Shown: positions 36,901 to 45,128, numbered from the stretch's first letter. The stretch: 46,806 nt of DNA from CAZUCD01 sp964618855 (GCA_964618855.1 CAZUCD010000007.1:1-46806); one strand, 5' to 3'. Notes: generated by a model from the letters alone, not told the origin. Numbers and translations are program-made.

Positions 36901-38514
36901 GCCGGTCGAAGCCCTCAGCCCTGCGAGCGCGATCGCGGCATCCAGGCGGGCGGCGGCGGGGGTGCCACCTCGCCCAAGCGTCCCCTCGAGGACGCGTGAA
37001 GCCGCATCGAGGCGTCCCTCGCGGCGGAGCTCGTCCGCGGCCGAGAACTCGATGGCGGCGCGGGAGCCCGGGTCGCCGACCCTGGCGGCCAAGGCAACCA
37101 ACGCTTCGCCCGACATCGCCCCGGGATCCCCGCGGACGCCGTCGGTCAACTCCTCGACGGCGAGCCATACGGCAAGGCGAGGAGACCCCGCATCCTCGCA
37201 GATGCGGATGAACTCGGCTTCGGACTCGGCGCGCAGCCGCATCCTGCGATACAGCCTTCCCCGCTCCAGCCGCGGCTCCCATGCGCTTGCCGGATCGGCC
37301 GCGACCGCTGAGTCGACGGAGGCGAGCGCCTCGTCCATTCGGTCGAGGCGCGCGAGCGCCGAGGCACGGGTCATGTGCAGCGCGGCCAGTGCAGCTCCGG
37401 TCGCGCCGCGCTCCGCCGCACGACTTGAACGAGCGAGGAGGAGTCCAAGCCCCTCTGGGCCGCCTGATCCGCGGGAAACCGCGCGCGCCTCGCGCTCTGC
37501 CAGCGCGCGCAGGCGAAGGGCCCCGATCAGGCTGCCGTCCTCCACGCTCGGGAACAGCCGGTCCACGATGGGCAGCATCGCGGCTCCCCGCCCGTGGGCC
37601 AGGTCCAAGGCGAACCAGAGTGCCGCGGAGTCTCCGCGCGTCGCGTCATCAACGGCCGCCAGCGACGCGGCGTAGGCGAGGTCGCGCGCCTCGTCGTGGC
37701 GGCCTTCCGAGAGCGCCGCGCGCGCAGTGGCGAGCAGGGTCGCAGGCTCGGCCGAAAGCCCGGAATCCGCCCGGCTCTCCACAAGGTCCAGCCCAGCCGC
37801 CCCGCGAACGCAGGCGATCAGGCGCCCCGCGTCGCGCGCGGATGCGCCCACCAGGTTCGCATGCGACCGCGTCAGCAGCCGGGGACCCGCTTCCCTGGAC
37901 CAGTCGAGGACGGCCGCGGCATCCCCCTCGCCCAGGACCCCGTCCCCATTTGTGTCCACCGTGGCCACCACGCAGAGGGCTCCGCTGCGATGCAACTCGC
38001 CGGGCCACGGCACGTGCCCGGATTGGGTGTCCTGCCCAATCAGTTTTCCGGTTCGTCCATGGAGCATCCGCGTCCCCGGCGCGTCGGAAACCCATGATAT
38101 CCCGTCCTCCGAACGCCACACCGGGAGCGTGTCTGCAATCCCGTTGCTCGATATGGAGCGCGCGGAGGAGAATGGCGCGGTCGCAACTGCGACGTCCCCA
38201 AGCGCATCCGTCCGGGTCGTCTCGAACGCCAGCCGCCGCCCCGATGGGGACCATGCTGGACCCCACGAATCGGAGACGTGCTCAGCGACGGGGCGGGGTG
38301 CGGCGCCGTCCCGGTCGAGCCTCAGCACGCAGAGTTGGCGATGAAGTCCGTCACGACGCACGAATGCGAGCCACCGCCCATCGGGGGAGACCTGAGGGTC
38401 GGTGTCATCCTGTAGCGAGACGGCCACGGGCCTGCCGGAGAGGATGGGCGGCTTGGCCTGGGCGGCCGTCGCCGCCAGCACGGCCGCGATCGTGGCGAGC
38501 GCTCCGAGCCTCAC
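30952..38514 (-). CDS. Giant exported TPR-CHAT protein
   Basis: 2520 aa. The GTG start overlaps the previous stop (GTGA) and gives a signal peptide (VRLGALATIAAVLAATAAQA). Residues about 30-160 hold TolB/PD40-like propeller repeats (QVSPDGRWLAF, AWSPSGRRLAF). A calcium-loop-like DTNGDGVLGEGD follows. From about 240 to 2130 the protein is almost all helical with many degenerate and several canonical TPRs. The C-terminal CHAT domain (about 2180-2515) keeps the caspase-type dyad: His2388 in IASHGEFDP and Cys2433 in LSACQTGLG. CHAT peptidases cleave specific partners; targets here are unknown. A signal peptide makes an extracytoplasmic location likely. Confidence 0.9.
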   Translation of the reverse strand: MRLGALATIAAVLAATAAQAKPPILSGRPVAVSLQDDTDPQVSPDGRWLAFVRRDGLHRQLCVLRLDRDGAAPRPVAEHVSDSWGPAWSPSGRRLAFETTRTDALGDVAVATAPFSSARSISSNGIADTLPVWRSEDGISWVSDAPGTRMLHGRTGKLIGQDTQSGHVPWPGELHRSGALCVVATVDTNGDGVLGEGDAAAVLDWSREAGPRLLTRSHANLVGASARDAGRLIACVRGAAGLDLVESRADSGLSAEPATLLATARAALSEGRHDEARDLAYAASLAAVDDATRGDSAALWFALDLAHGRGAAMLPIVDRLFPSVEDGSLIGALRLRALAEREARAVSRGSGGPEGLGLLLARSSRAAERGATGAALAALHMTRASALARLDRMDEALASVDSAVAADPASAWEPRLERGRLYRRMRLRAESEAEFIRICEDAGSPRLAVWLAVEELTDGVRGDPGAMSGEALVALAARVGDPGSRAAIEFSAADELRREGRLDAASRVLEGTLGRGGTPAAARLDAAIALAGLRASTGRFEEALAGLEEIREEAGFDAAALGDSLRRGLAAQLEARGRDALALRDHALARAMFTRVLADYPGSVTAWRGRIEAEASLDGELEPAIRRYRDAARASEADALAWYRYGLARSYRSGDWRGAEHALERAVRLDPSVHWYHQTLGYVREQLWRTERKREDAIDAQDSYEAALALLPSDADASAVAALYQNSGNIALEIGRDDEAARLLDRRLGTGAPFDHPVGELLFHRNHGIALFRAGRPADAAKALRRALATLPAAREARPGFLVSDAREMRLELTDRLALALNSSGDAAAAAALWRELANDADLTPMGRTRALRSAGLALLGIAESARGGERAVALVDAGDLFQRALRELSMGRAARRLAPASGGFIGLEFELSPEAARGGAQVFLSLADEERLIRGGLAKVASLLGDSDAQAAQLESARGLASQTSGNSRPYERALECELRLREAELALDAGRTGEAARVFGTVVAQSHFRVGGDDLTNIDAATRAALRLAEVSVRDPSVLDTAQLAGTWLFTRRESRAWGSKAPAEVFGELLARLGRAPELADAPIATARVQLAMAILAMSRLPEAGTGELRTVEDLSRAADVQLSLRALERHAQAARAALVQSQPTPEAARLSVAATGVLIAAAARRGDNYTVEELTQQGEAEAWGRGLAVMDWWLEAQTALHHPSRESRSAARGRVLEKIGMLVPGDATGGWEIPWDVLDAVEAGSEADAFDVDWNEAEQWRAARLTLLSLDAHPVPASEAESAWLAELDAARTVLGNINAGLQESAFGSPGAERARLEAHGVRERLRALLDAGREDGHASAMALRPRAMTFADASIVLEPGAIVARPTALVLARPSGRGTRVRVMTSDGERAAPGYGAGSAQPVWLVLGAKDLEPPAGVDVVRIISTESLLAQAGALPMLTTEARTNLTTDGPVGEAAAGEVIALPARLPPGPGDPLSRVPAGWRQTLGEVIASGSRGQVLSVAAPEFPAVRAPWRAMEELALAVAAQSAGFAQLEVGNPRGTAARWIGPTIRMSEDPARAADALDSARGEAFAALRSAHHRIAASALERSLRLKAAVGDDAGTEVLNQLLAQAYDGLGRPDLAIPPGKAAVARIRGLGDDAALREALLRVGGNASRAKMWDEAARAFEEAASLARAAGDFEGAITAKVQLGIVRENASEFTLAIECFERAATLSAEGGDEMAALRHRLRIARVHALGRNDYPAAEEVLRGVEQRIVHFQVRAMPVPEGLDEVAVRLHLDLGRVRERRGFYVDAREEAEQALQAARAMGSRALEAEALRDLANLAWLRSDYLGSFTAQRESLAIAEEIGDARLAVSLHNVAGLLRWSVGDPATALSEFDRAVSASSVLRDDRELASSLNNRAIALRALRRYDEALAGFEDTYRADSRAASRWGMAYARRNTAITLVEMGRATEAAEPLAESLQLARAIGDRTSAAKSLLFVGEANRLTGDAPAAAAAYAEALAEADSIPLPEVAWRAHHGLAMLARDRADLPAAAAGFRSAIDVVESLRASIRLEEFQDGFLADKQAPYDALVTTLLDMGDARGAFEVSERSRGRNFIDLLGNRTLALSQAADGESLERERVLRIAIEEAERAVGSADASTLGARRAALAEARTRYSDFMLELRARNPQLAAFVRVEPVGLDEVQSLLEPDTRLLVYHVTDAEVIAWVIGRDFIQAARTPVGRRELAAQVESLRARLQSLEDVDREVGLLSRTLLQPVAGLIADARRLGVVPHRELHALPFAVLRPMPGGEPLIASHAVFGAPGCSVLRHTFARRGQAMANGSVLAVGDPDTAGALPELPFAQREAERLAVQYPEATLLTGGRATESWLADNIGEFSVIHIASHGEFDPANPLHSALRLAPDSKNDGLLTSAEVFGLALRADLVALSACQTGLGRLSNGDDIVGLNRAFVFAGTRQVISTLWRVDDVSTAVLMKHFYRNMAAMDRAEALRQAQLSVRARQPHPAHWGGVVLSGDWR

Positions 38515-39074
38515 TTCGTGCGCCAGGTGCCATCCCGTTCCTGAATGGGACTGCCCACCGGCGCGGCGTCCCTGTTCAGGCGGGCGAAAATCCATGCGAC
38601 TTCGCCATGCTGGTCCGGCCGCAGCCCGGGCACGGTCAGTCGCAGCCGCTCCAGCAGGACCCTGCGGTCGATGTTCTCCTCCTCGACAATGCGCTCGATC
38701 TCGGGGGGAGAGATGGTGCCGACGGCGACGGGCGGGTTGCGCCTCAGCACGAGGAGCCCGTCGTTTCCCTCGCCCATGGCACCGGCGGCGAGGAGCGACT
38801 CGACGTCATCCCGGTTGTAGGCGCGGCTCTGCATCGCACGCATCGCGGCGGCCTCGCTCTCCGTGGCGGGGGGCGGCATTCGCAAGGTTCCGTCGGGCTC
38901 CACCCCACGCACGGACGAGTATGCGGCAAGGTCGGTGCCCAAGCCCCGGTAGCTGCCTAGCACCTGCTTCTCCAGCGCCGTCTGTTCCCCCACCACCAAC
39001 ACGTTCACGTCGACGAGCCTTCCCCCGCACCCGAGGGTGCACGCGAGCAGCACCAGAGCGGCGGACCGCATCAT
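38511..39074 (-). CDS. DUF1318 (YdbL-like) lipoprotein
   Basis: 187 aa. Signal peptide with lipobox LACTLGC. The body follows the DUF1318 pattern: VVGEQTALEKQVLGSY, YNRDDVESL, GEGNDGLLVLRRN, VEEENIDRRVLLERL and WIFARLNRDAAPVG. In E. coli, YdbL is a soluble modulator of the YdbH-YnbE intermembrane lipid bridge; this version is lipidated. Its start overlaps the stop of the AsmA-like gene (ATGA) and its stop overlaps the CHAT gene (GTGA), linking all three in translation. Confidence 0.85.
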   Translation of the reverse strand: MMRSAALVLLACTLGCGGRLVDVNVLVVGEQTALEKQVLGSYRGLGTDLAAYSSVRGVEPDGTLRMPPPATESEAAAMRAMQSRAYNRDDVESLLAAGAMGEGNDGLLVLRRNPPVAVGTISPPEIERIVEEENIDRRVLLERLRLTVPGLRPDQHGEVAWIFARLNRDAAPVGSPIQERDGTWRTK

Positions 39075-42000
39075 GGGCGCCCCCTCCCCGATGGGGGTTC
39101 GGCGGCCCGGCCCGCCTCGGTGATAGTCTCCGCGAGGATGGCCCGCAGTGCCACGCGCGCCATCCCGATTCGCGCGAGCACCCCGCTGAAGTCCTTGGTC
39201 TTTGTCGCGTTGGACAGGTTGATGCGGTCCACGAGGTCTATGGGAATCGGCACCGGGGAGAGGGCAGGCTTCGCCCTCACCTGAAATGTGAACGTGCCGT
39301 TCCTGATCGTCATGGTGGCGTCGGATGGCACGCTGTAGCGAAGCGCCGCCTCCGTCGCGACGGACTGCGCACTGCCAATGATGGGCTGGAAGGCGCGCAG
39401 GATTGCGAAGATGGTCGCCAGATCGATCCGTGGAATCGCCGACGTGACTTCAAGCCCCTCGAGGACGTTGCGCGTCTCCAACATGCGCCCCATGTTCCAG
39501 CTCACCCTAGTGATGGCGTCGAGTTCGAGCGGTGCCGGCGCGTTCTTGGCCGGGGGCGGCAGGATTGTCCGCAGGTCGAGTTTCGTGGACTGGAGGCTGC
39601 CCTCAAGCACGGGCTCCCCCCCCACGAGGTTGATCGTCCCGTCGAAGGCGGCGGGTCCCCCGTTCATGTAGGCCGTGCGGGCCTCGATCACGATGCCATT
39701 GTCCGCGGCGCGCGTCCTCAGGGCCATGTTCCTGATTCGGAGCGAGAACGGCGGATTGTCAAACTCCACGCGTTCCATCAGGGTGGACTTGAACTGGGGA
39801 TCGGGCGCCCTGAAGCCCGCGCGCCCGATCCTCCACGACTTCGCCAAGCCCAAGGTTCCCGACGTCTGGTCCACGCGCCATGTTCCGGCTGAGGATGCGC
39901 TCACTCCACGGGACAGGACATCCAGGTCGAGCCCGAGCGTCGTGTCCGGTTGGGAGACCGCGTTCCAACGAACGTCCAGCGGCCCGGACATCGCGAGCCC
40001 CACGGCCGGGTCGGACAGCGCCGCCGTGTCCAGCACCGCGTTTCCGGCGGACTTGAATGAAAGCACCGACAACCACTCCACCCCGGAGGGCAGCGAGGCC
40101 GGGCGGCCCGCGGCGGCGTCCTCCACGGCGCGCGCGAGCAGCGGGTGGAGGCCCACGACGCTGGCCGTCGCATCCAGCGACGCCTTCATGTTGCCTGCGG
40201 CGGCCCTCAACTTGGTGACGTCCACCCGGTCCAGGTCGGTGGTGGCGGCGGCAAACTCGAGGACGACGTCGGCAAGCGGCTTCGCCGGCTCCGCTGCGGT
40301 GCGCAGCGTCGCGAAGCGCAGGTCCCCGGCAGCCGCCAGCCTCGCTGCGTCGGCGGTCAGTGTGAGGGTGCCCTTGCCGCCCCCAAACGTGCGCCCGTCG
40401 TGCATGTCCGCGGCGAGCGTCTCGCCGCGCAACTCGACGGAGCCGCGAAACGGCATGACCTTGCGGCCCAATTCGCCGATGGGATTCGGAACACCCGAGA
40501 TGTCATGCGTGATGCCGAGGGAGCCCCACCACTCGGCGGGCGGCGCCGCGCCAGGGGCCGGCTCGAGCATGCGCGACGCGCTGGACAGGTCGGATATCCG
40601 GCCGTCCCCCTTGAGGCTCCATGCGCCGGTGCCCCGGTCCAGCGAGCCGCTCCCCGTCCAGGATAGGATCGTGCCGATGCTGAACCGCGACGGCTCAAGC
40701 TTGATGGCTGAAAACCCGCGTTCTGTCCTCAGGTCGAACGCGGCACGCGTCGAGGGAACCGTGAGGCGCCCCGACTCGGTGTCGATGCTGGCCGATTCAA
40801 AGGAGAATCCCGGCATCAGGTTCACGCGGTCCATCGAGGCGCCCTCGACGTGCATTGCAGTCTGGAGCGCGTTGAGCGCGAGTCCGCGCGGGCCGGCGGC
40901 ACGCTCGGCGCGATGCTCCCAGGTGGCGACGAACCGCGCCTTCGACGGCTCCGCAGGTGCCAGGTCGGCATCGACGGAGGCCTTGAGCGTCTGGCCTGTG
41001 AGCGTGAGCGGCCCTCCTTCCAGGGGCACCGTCATGCGGGGGATCGATGCGTCGGACTTGAGCTGAACTTGCAGGGAACCCGGCGCGGTATTCGTGGGCG
41101 CCGCGTCGCCCCGCACGGAGTACGTCGTGGTGGAGGTCCCATCAAGCAGGAGGCCCGCCGGAGCCTTTGCGCGCATGGCGGCCGGGAGATTTGCGAGCAG
41201 GCCCGCGTGATCCAATGTCAATTGGCCATCCAGCATCGTCGGAATGGAGGTGCCCTCCGAGGCGATGCTGCCCTTGGCGGACACCGATCCGACCCCGGGC
41301 CATGCCGCCTCCGCACGGTCGATGCGCACCGTGGGCCCTGCCGGGCGATCAAGCGTCGGGGTGACGTCGAAGACGAATGTCGCCGGCAGCGGCACCCGGT
41401 CCCCCGAGTCGAGCACGGCGCGGCCGTCCGCGATGGAGCCCTCAACAAAGACCGTCGGCTCCTGAGGCTTCGTGTAGCGCGCCGACAAGCGTCCCGACGC
41501 CAATCCGGCGAGGTCGCGGAGCCCCGAGACGGGTTTGGTCGCGTTGACGACGGAAAAGATTCGCGCGAGGTTTGCGGACCACTCGGCATCGACCACCGCG
41601 CCCTCCCCCTCGACGAGCTTGCCCGCTGCCGTCACGTTCGCGAGCGGGGACCGCAACCCTGCGGACTCCACCAGCACCGCCGCGTCGGCACCCCCGAGTT
41701 TCACCGTCGAATCAAACGACACCGGCTCGCCGCGGAAAATGGTCATGTGCGGCTCGCCGATGGCTAGTGTCAGGCTCGGGACTTCCGCGCCGAAGTCCAG
41801 CGACGTGGGACGTCCCTCGGCCGACCGGACCTGAAGGCGCGTCTTCGAGTTGCCGGAGAGGGTCCCGAGTGTCGCCGGCACCAGGGGCCCGAGCGCCGAT
41901 CTCAGCCTCCCGAGGTCCAACTCGAGGTTTGCGACGAGGACTCCCTCCGGCTTCGCACCTGCCGGAAGCGCGCCATTGACCGTCACGATGCCGTCCCCAA

Positions 42001-43579
42001 GCCCCGGTGCCTTCCATGCGAGGCCCTCCGACTGGAGTGTTCGGGCCTCGGGGTCGAAGGTCACGGCGCCCGCCAACTCGAAGCTGGTCGGGGAGAGGTC
42101 GAACGGCCCTGCCTTGAGAGCGGCGGGGTCTTCCGCGAACGGGGCGAGAGTGCGCAGCTCCCCGCCCGTCCACGCAACCCGCACGTCGAGCTGCGTCGGG
42201 GCGTTCTCCTCGAGGCCGGCGGTGGTAGCCGCCGAAAGGCTGAGCGAGCCGGTCGCGGGTGCCTTCGTGGACTCCACCCCGGCCGTCTTCATGGCGGCCA
42301 GCGTGAATGGTTCCAGGGAGGCATCCAACTTCATCGAGAGGGCGGTGTCGCGGGAAGGTCCGCCAAACGGCAGCGAGGAGAGGCTCGCGGTCAGGTCCAA
42401 TCCCGTGACGGAGGCCTTGAGGGCGAACTGCTCGAGGAACTCGTCCATCACGCGCAGCGCCGCCGTGCCCTGCATGGTTAGGTCCGGCAGGATCACCGGC
42501 TTTCCCTCCGCGCCGGGGACGGCCACGGCGGAAGTGGCGACATTGAGCGCAACCGTGGTCCTGTCGCCGCCGATTCCGGCAATGCGCAATTCCCCCCGCG
42601 CGCGGCCGTCGGCCCGGCCCATTCCCGCGCCGGGGGCGGCTGCCTGAATGATGGTGGCGACCCGCGCCAGGTCCGCATTGAACCTCATCGCCATGATCCT
42701 GTCGCCGACCTTTTGTTGCAGCCCTCCCTCGATGATCGGGGGTTCCGCGCCGTCGAGGAGAAGGCGATACGTGACGTCCGTTGCCTCCGGGGTGGGAATC
42801 GCCGCGGCGTCGGTCAACTCGGCGAGTGCGACCACGAGGTCCACCGGCACCCTGGCGTCGTTGACGCGGCCCCCACCGACGAGGGATGCGATCACGGAGT
42901 CGCCGGGGCCCTTCCAGTCGACGTCGAGCGCGGCATCCTCGACGCCCGCGACCAGGCCGCTCTGCTGGTCGTGGAAGCGCGCGCTTGTCCTCGAGACCTT
43001 TGCCTTCAGGGTCCTGATCGGCAGGGGCGTCGGGCTGCTCGGCTTGACCTGCTTGTCGCCGTCACCCCCGTCGTCGGGTGGCGCCGAGGCGTTCCAACCT
43101 GCGAGCGCGATCTCCACGTTCGTCCTCCCGTCGTCGAACCGTACCACGTTCGACTCGAGGACGCCGACGGAGAGGAGCCCGAGGTCGAGCGGACCATCGC
43201 CGAGCAGGCTCCCGACACTGATGGGGGCATGCAACTTCGAGATGGCGAACATCGGCCCGGCAGCACCCTCCGACGGTAGCGAGGGAATGCTGACCGCATC
43301 GACGCGAAGCTCGGTGAACCACCCGAAATCCACGTCGCCAATGACCACGGGACGCCCAATTCGCTCCGAGAGGTTGGTCTCGACGCGCGAGAGCACAAAT
43401 CGGGAGGTGGCCATGGTGGGCAGGAGCGCGACCAGGAGCGCCGCTCCGCCAAGCGCGCCGCATGCCGCGAGCAGTGCGCGCCGCCGCCACGGCCTAGCGG
43501 GGTTGCCCGTAGCACCGCCCGGCGTGGCGGGCCCCTGAGCGGGCTCGCCTGCGGGCCCGGGAGTCTCGTGCTCGTTCAA
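39071..43579 (-). CDS. AsmA/YdbH-like inner-membrane protein
   Basis: 1502 aa. A Pro/Gly-rich cytoplasmic start and RRR precede a single N-terminal helix (about 36-53), then FVLSRVETNLSERIGRPVVIGDVDFGW, the typical AsmA N-terminal chorein-like entry. The rest is long repetitive beta structure with many short strands and no catalytic motifs, ending in a basic, helical C-terminus. AsmA-like proteins (TamB, YhdP, YdbH) form a hydrophobic groove for phospholipid movement to the outer membrane. The YdbH assignment rests on the adjacent DUF1318 gene. Start is TTG at 43579, 17 nt after the M48 stop; the ribosome site is weak. Confidence 0.82.
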   Translation of the reverse strand: MNEHETPGPAGEPAQGPATPGGATGNPARPWRRRALLAACGALGGAALLVALLPTMATSRFVLSRVETNLSERIGRPVVIGDVDFGWFTELRVDAVSIPSLPSEGAAGPMFAISKLHAPISVGSLLGDGPLDLGLLSVGVLESNVVRFDDGRTNVEIALAGWNASAPPDDGGDGDKQVKPSSPTPLPIRTLKAKVSRTSARFHDQQSGLVAGVEDAALDVDWKGPGDSVIASLVGGGRVNDARVPVDLVVALAELTDAAAIPTPEATDVTYRLLLDGAEPPIIEGGLQQKVGDRIMAMRFNADLARVATIIQAAAPGAGMGRADGRARGELRIAGIGGDRTTVALNVATSAVAVPGAEGKPVILPDLTMQGTAALRVMDEFLEQFALKASVTGLDLTASLSSLPFGGPSRDTALSMKLDASLEPFTLAAMKTAGVESTKAPATGSLSLSAATTAGLEENAPTQLDVRVAWTGGELRTLAPFAEDPAALKAGPFDLSPTSFELAGAVTFDPEARTLQSEGLAWKAPGLGDGIVTVNGALPAGAKPEGVLVANLELDLGRLRSALGPLVPATLGTLSGNSKTRLQVRSAEGRPTSLDFGAEVPSLTLAIGEPHMTIFRGEPVSFDSTVKLGGADAAVLVESAGLRSPLANVTAAGKLVEGEGAVVDAEWSANLARIFSVVNATKPVSGLRDLAGLASGRLSARYTKPQEPTVFVEGSIADGRAVLDSGDRVPLPATFVFDVTPTLDRPAGPTVRIDRAEAAWPGVGSVSAKGSIASEGTSIPTMLDGQLTLDHAGLLANLPAAMRAKAPAGLLLDGTSTTTYSVRGDAAPTNTAPGSLQVQLKSDASIPRMTVPLEGGPLTLTGQTLKASVDADLAPAEPSKARFVATWEHRAERAAGPRGLALNALQTAMHVEGASMDRVNLMPGFSFESASIDTESGRLTVPSTRAAFDLRTERGFSAIKLEPSRFSIGTILSWTGSGSLDRGTGAWSLKGDGRISDLSSASRMLEPAPGAAPPAEWWGSLGITHDISGVPNPIGELGRKVMPFRGSVELRGETLAADMHDGRTFGGGKGTLTLTADAARLAAAGDLRFATLRTAAEPAKPLADVVLEFAAATTDLDRVDVTKLRAAAGNMKASLDATASVVGLHPLLARAVEDAAAGRPASLPSGVEWLSVLSFKSAGNAVLDTAALSDPAVGLAMSGPLDVRWNAVSQPDTTLGLDLDVLSRGVSASSAGTWRVDQTSGTLGLAKSWRIGRAGFRAPDPQFKSTLMERVEFDNPPFSLRIRNMALRTRAADNGIVIEARTAYMNGGPAAFDGTINLVGGEPVLEGSLQSTKLDLRTILPPPAKNAPAPLELDAITRVSWNMGRMLETRNVLEGLEVTSAIPRIDLATIFAILRAFQPIIGSAQSVATEAALRYSVPSDATMTIRNGTFTFQVRAKPALSPVPIPIDLVDRINLSNATKTKDFSGVLARIGMARVALRAILAETITEAGRAAEPPSGRGRP

Positions 43580-43596
43580 GTTTGCTCGACCGCCTG

Positions 43597-44541
43597 TCAG
43601 GGCTTCGGCTTGGGTTTCGGGGTCGGGGTGGGAACCGGGGTCGGCGGCGCCTCCCGCATCCGCGATTTCATCTGCTGGTATCGCTCGCGGTTGCGGACGC
43701 CGGTCATGCCAGCGACGTCGCCGGAGAGCACCGCCCGCGCGGCCGCCTCGCGTTCCTTGCGACCGGGCGCCCGGCCAAAGGTCCCGCGCGACTCCGCGTC
43801 CTCCAGCCTGTCATAGAACCGCGCCAGCGCCTCCGGGTCGTATCCCGTGGCCGCGAGCATGCGGACGGCAGTTTCGTCGGCGTCGACCTCACGCGATGAT
43901 GCGAGGCCCTTTTCGAGCGTCACCGCCGCCGCATGATCCCCCAGCGTGGCGAGCGCGGCGCGGCGCGGCTCCCCATCCGGCGGGAGCCTGCGCAGCACGC
44001 CATCGTCGAAGAGTCGCCGCTCGATGTTGCGCCTCGAACCGTGCACGATCTCCCGGGCGAGGATGGCCGCCAACTCCGCCTCGTCGTCCGCCCTCTCGAC
44101 TGCCGCGGTCGTCACGAACACCCAGCCACCCGGTGCTGAGTATGCTGAAGGCTGCGTCGATTCCACGACGACGAAGGTCCAGACGGCATCGGTTCGCGGC
44201 GCCTTGAGCGCCACGCTCCGTCCCACCAGGTTCACGTATCGCTGGAAGGCGTCGTTCGCGGAACGCGGCCCGAGGCGTTCGAAGATGCGGATCGCAGCCG
44301 TCTCCCCAACGCGGTACTCGTCCGCCACGGGGAGCAGCGATGCCTCCTCCTGCTCCGCTTCCCTGCGCTTTTTCTTCTCCTTCTTCTCCTGCTCCTCGCG
44401 TTCCTTCTGGGCTTCCTTCTCGGTGGCGATGCCGACGCCGATTCTGAAGATGTCGGACAATGGGTCGCTCCCCTGTGCCGGGGCCGGGACCGGGGCCGCG
44501 ATCGACAGGGCGAGAATCGCCGCGTGCGCGCGTGCTTGCAT
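43597..44541 (-). CDS. M48-like periplasmic peptidase homologue with altered HExxH
   Basis: 314 aa. Signal peptide (AAILALSIAAPVPAPAQG), then a highly charged helix (KEREEQEKKEKKKRREAEQEE). The M48 core has AYSAPGGWVFVTTAAV and AELAAILAREIVHGSRRN. Active members read HExxH; here the first His is Arg163 (codon CGG), giving RExxH with His167 kept and the third ligand Glu218 (SREVDAD) kept. Zinc binding and peptidase activity are therefore doubtful. The C-terminus is a Pro/Lys repeat. ATG 44541 has AAGGTGA 8 nt upstream. The SH3 gene frame runs through its first 310 nt. Confidence 0.85.
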   Translation of the reverse strand: MQARAHAAILALSIAAPVPAPAQGSDPLSDIFRIGVGIATEKEAQKEREEQEKKEKKKRREAEQEEASLLPVADEYRVGETAAIRIFERLGPRSANDAFQRYVNLVGRSVALKAPRTDAVWTFVVVESTQPSAYSAPGGWVFVTTAAVERADDEAELAAILAREIVHGSRRNIERRLFDDGVLRRLPPDGEPRRAALATLGDHAAAVTLEKGLASSREVDADETAVRMLAATGYDPEALARFYDRLEDAESRGTFGRAPGRKEREAAARAVLSGDVAGMTGVRNRERYQQMKSRMREAPPTPVPTPTPKPKPKP

Positions 44542-45128
44542 GGAGGGGTCACCTTCCCCTCGGCCATGAATGCCTTCACGTCCTCGTCGGATACGGCGGC
44601 CCCGATGGCGCGCGCGTTGGCGAGCGCCTCGTCGGGTGGCTCCGGCACGCCGGGGGCGCGGGGCGCCCGGATGCCCCGGATGGAGCCGCCGGAACTCGCC
44701 TCGTCGCCGCCGCGGCTCGCCTTCAGCAGGTCGGAGAAACCCGAGTCGTCCTGCTTCGGCCGGGTGTTCGAGGTGTTCAACTTCACTATGAATCCAACCA
44801 CCCTGTTGGGGGCTTCGACCTTCAGTCGCTGCCCTGCTGTCCCAAGGACGCGCAGTGCCGTGCCCTTGGGCACCTCGGCGACGACCGCGGCCGAGGCGGA
44901 CTCTCCATCGCGGATCGTGGCCCTCGTGACCGACACGTAGACGGTGGTCGGCGCCGCCGGCGCTGAGGTGGCCGCAGGGGTCGCGGTCGGGGCCGGAGAA
45001 CGGGTCCCCCATTGGATTGTCCTGCGCGGCGTGGGATTCTGTGCCAGCGCCTCGCCCGCCAATCCAGCGGCAAGGAGCGTCACCGCCGCGACCGTGAGGA
45101 TGCGTGCCGGCAGCTTTTCGGGGTTCAT
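44232..45128 (-). CDS. Exported SH3-domain protein, 3' end overlapping the M48 gene
   Basis: ATG 45128 overlaps the rhodanese stop (ATGA). A signal peptide (ILTVAAVTLLAAGLAGEALAQ), Pro/Ala/Thr linker and a bacterial SH3 fold (VYVSVTRATIRDGES to VVGFIVKLNTSN) are followed by a helical part ending VSDEDVKAFMAEGKVTPP near 44541. From there the frame stays open 310 nt in another frame of the M48 gene, giving an Arg/Ser-rich tail unlike a real domain. A one-base change in the nearby G4 run would put a TGA 8 nt before the M48 ATG. So the true end may be near 44550. The genuine part is about 196 aa. Confidence 0.75.
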   Translation of the reverse strand: MNPEKLPARILTVAAVTLLAAGLAGEALAQNPTPRRTIQWGTRSPAPTATPAATSAPAAPTTVYVSVTRATIRDGESASAAVVAEVPKGTALRVLGTAGQRLKVEAPNRVVGFIVKLNTSNTRPKQDDSGFSDLLKASRGGDEASSGGSIRGIRAPRAPGVPEPPDEALANARAIGAAVSDEDVKAFMAEGKVTPPCKHARTRRFSPCRSRPRSRPRHRGATHCPTSSESASASPPRRKPRRNARSRRRRRRKSAGKRSRRRHRCSPWRTSTALGRRLRSASSNASGRVPRTTPSSDT

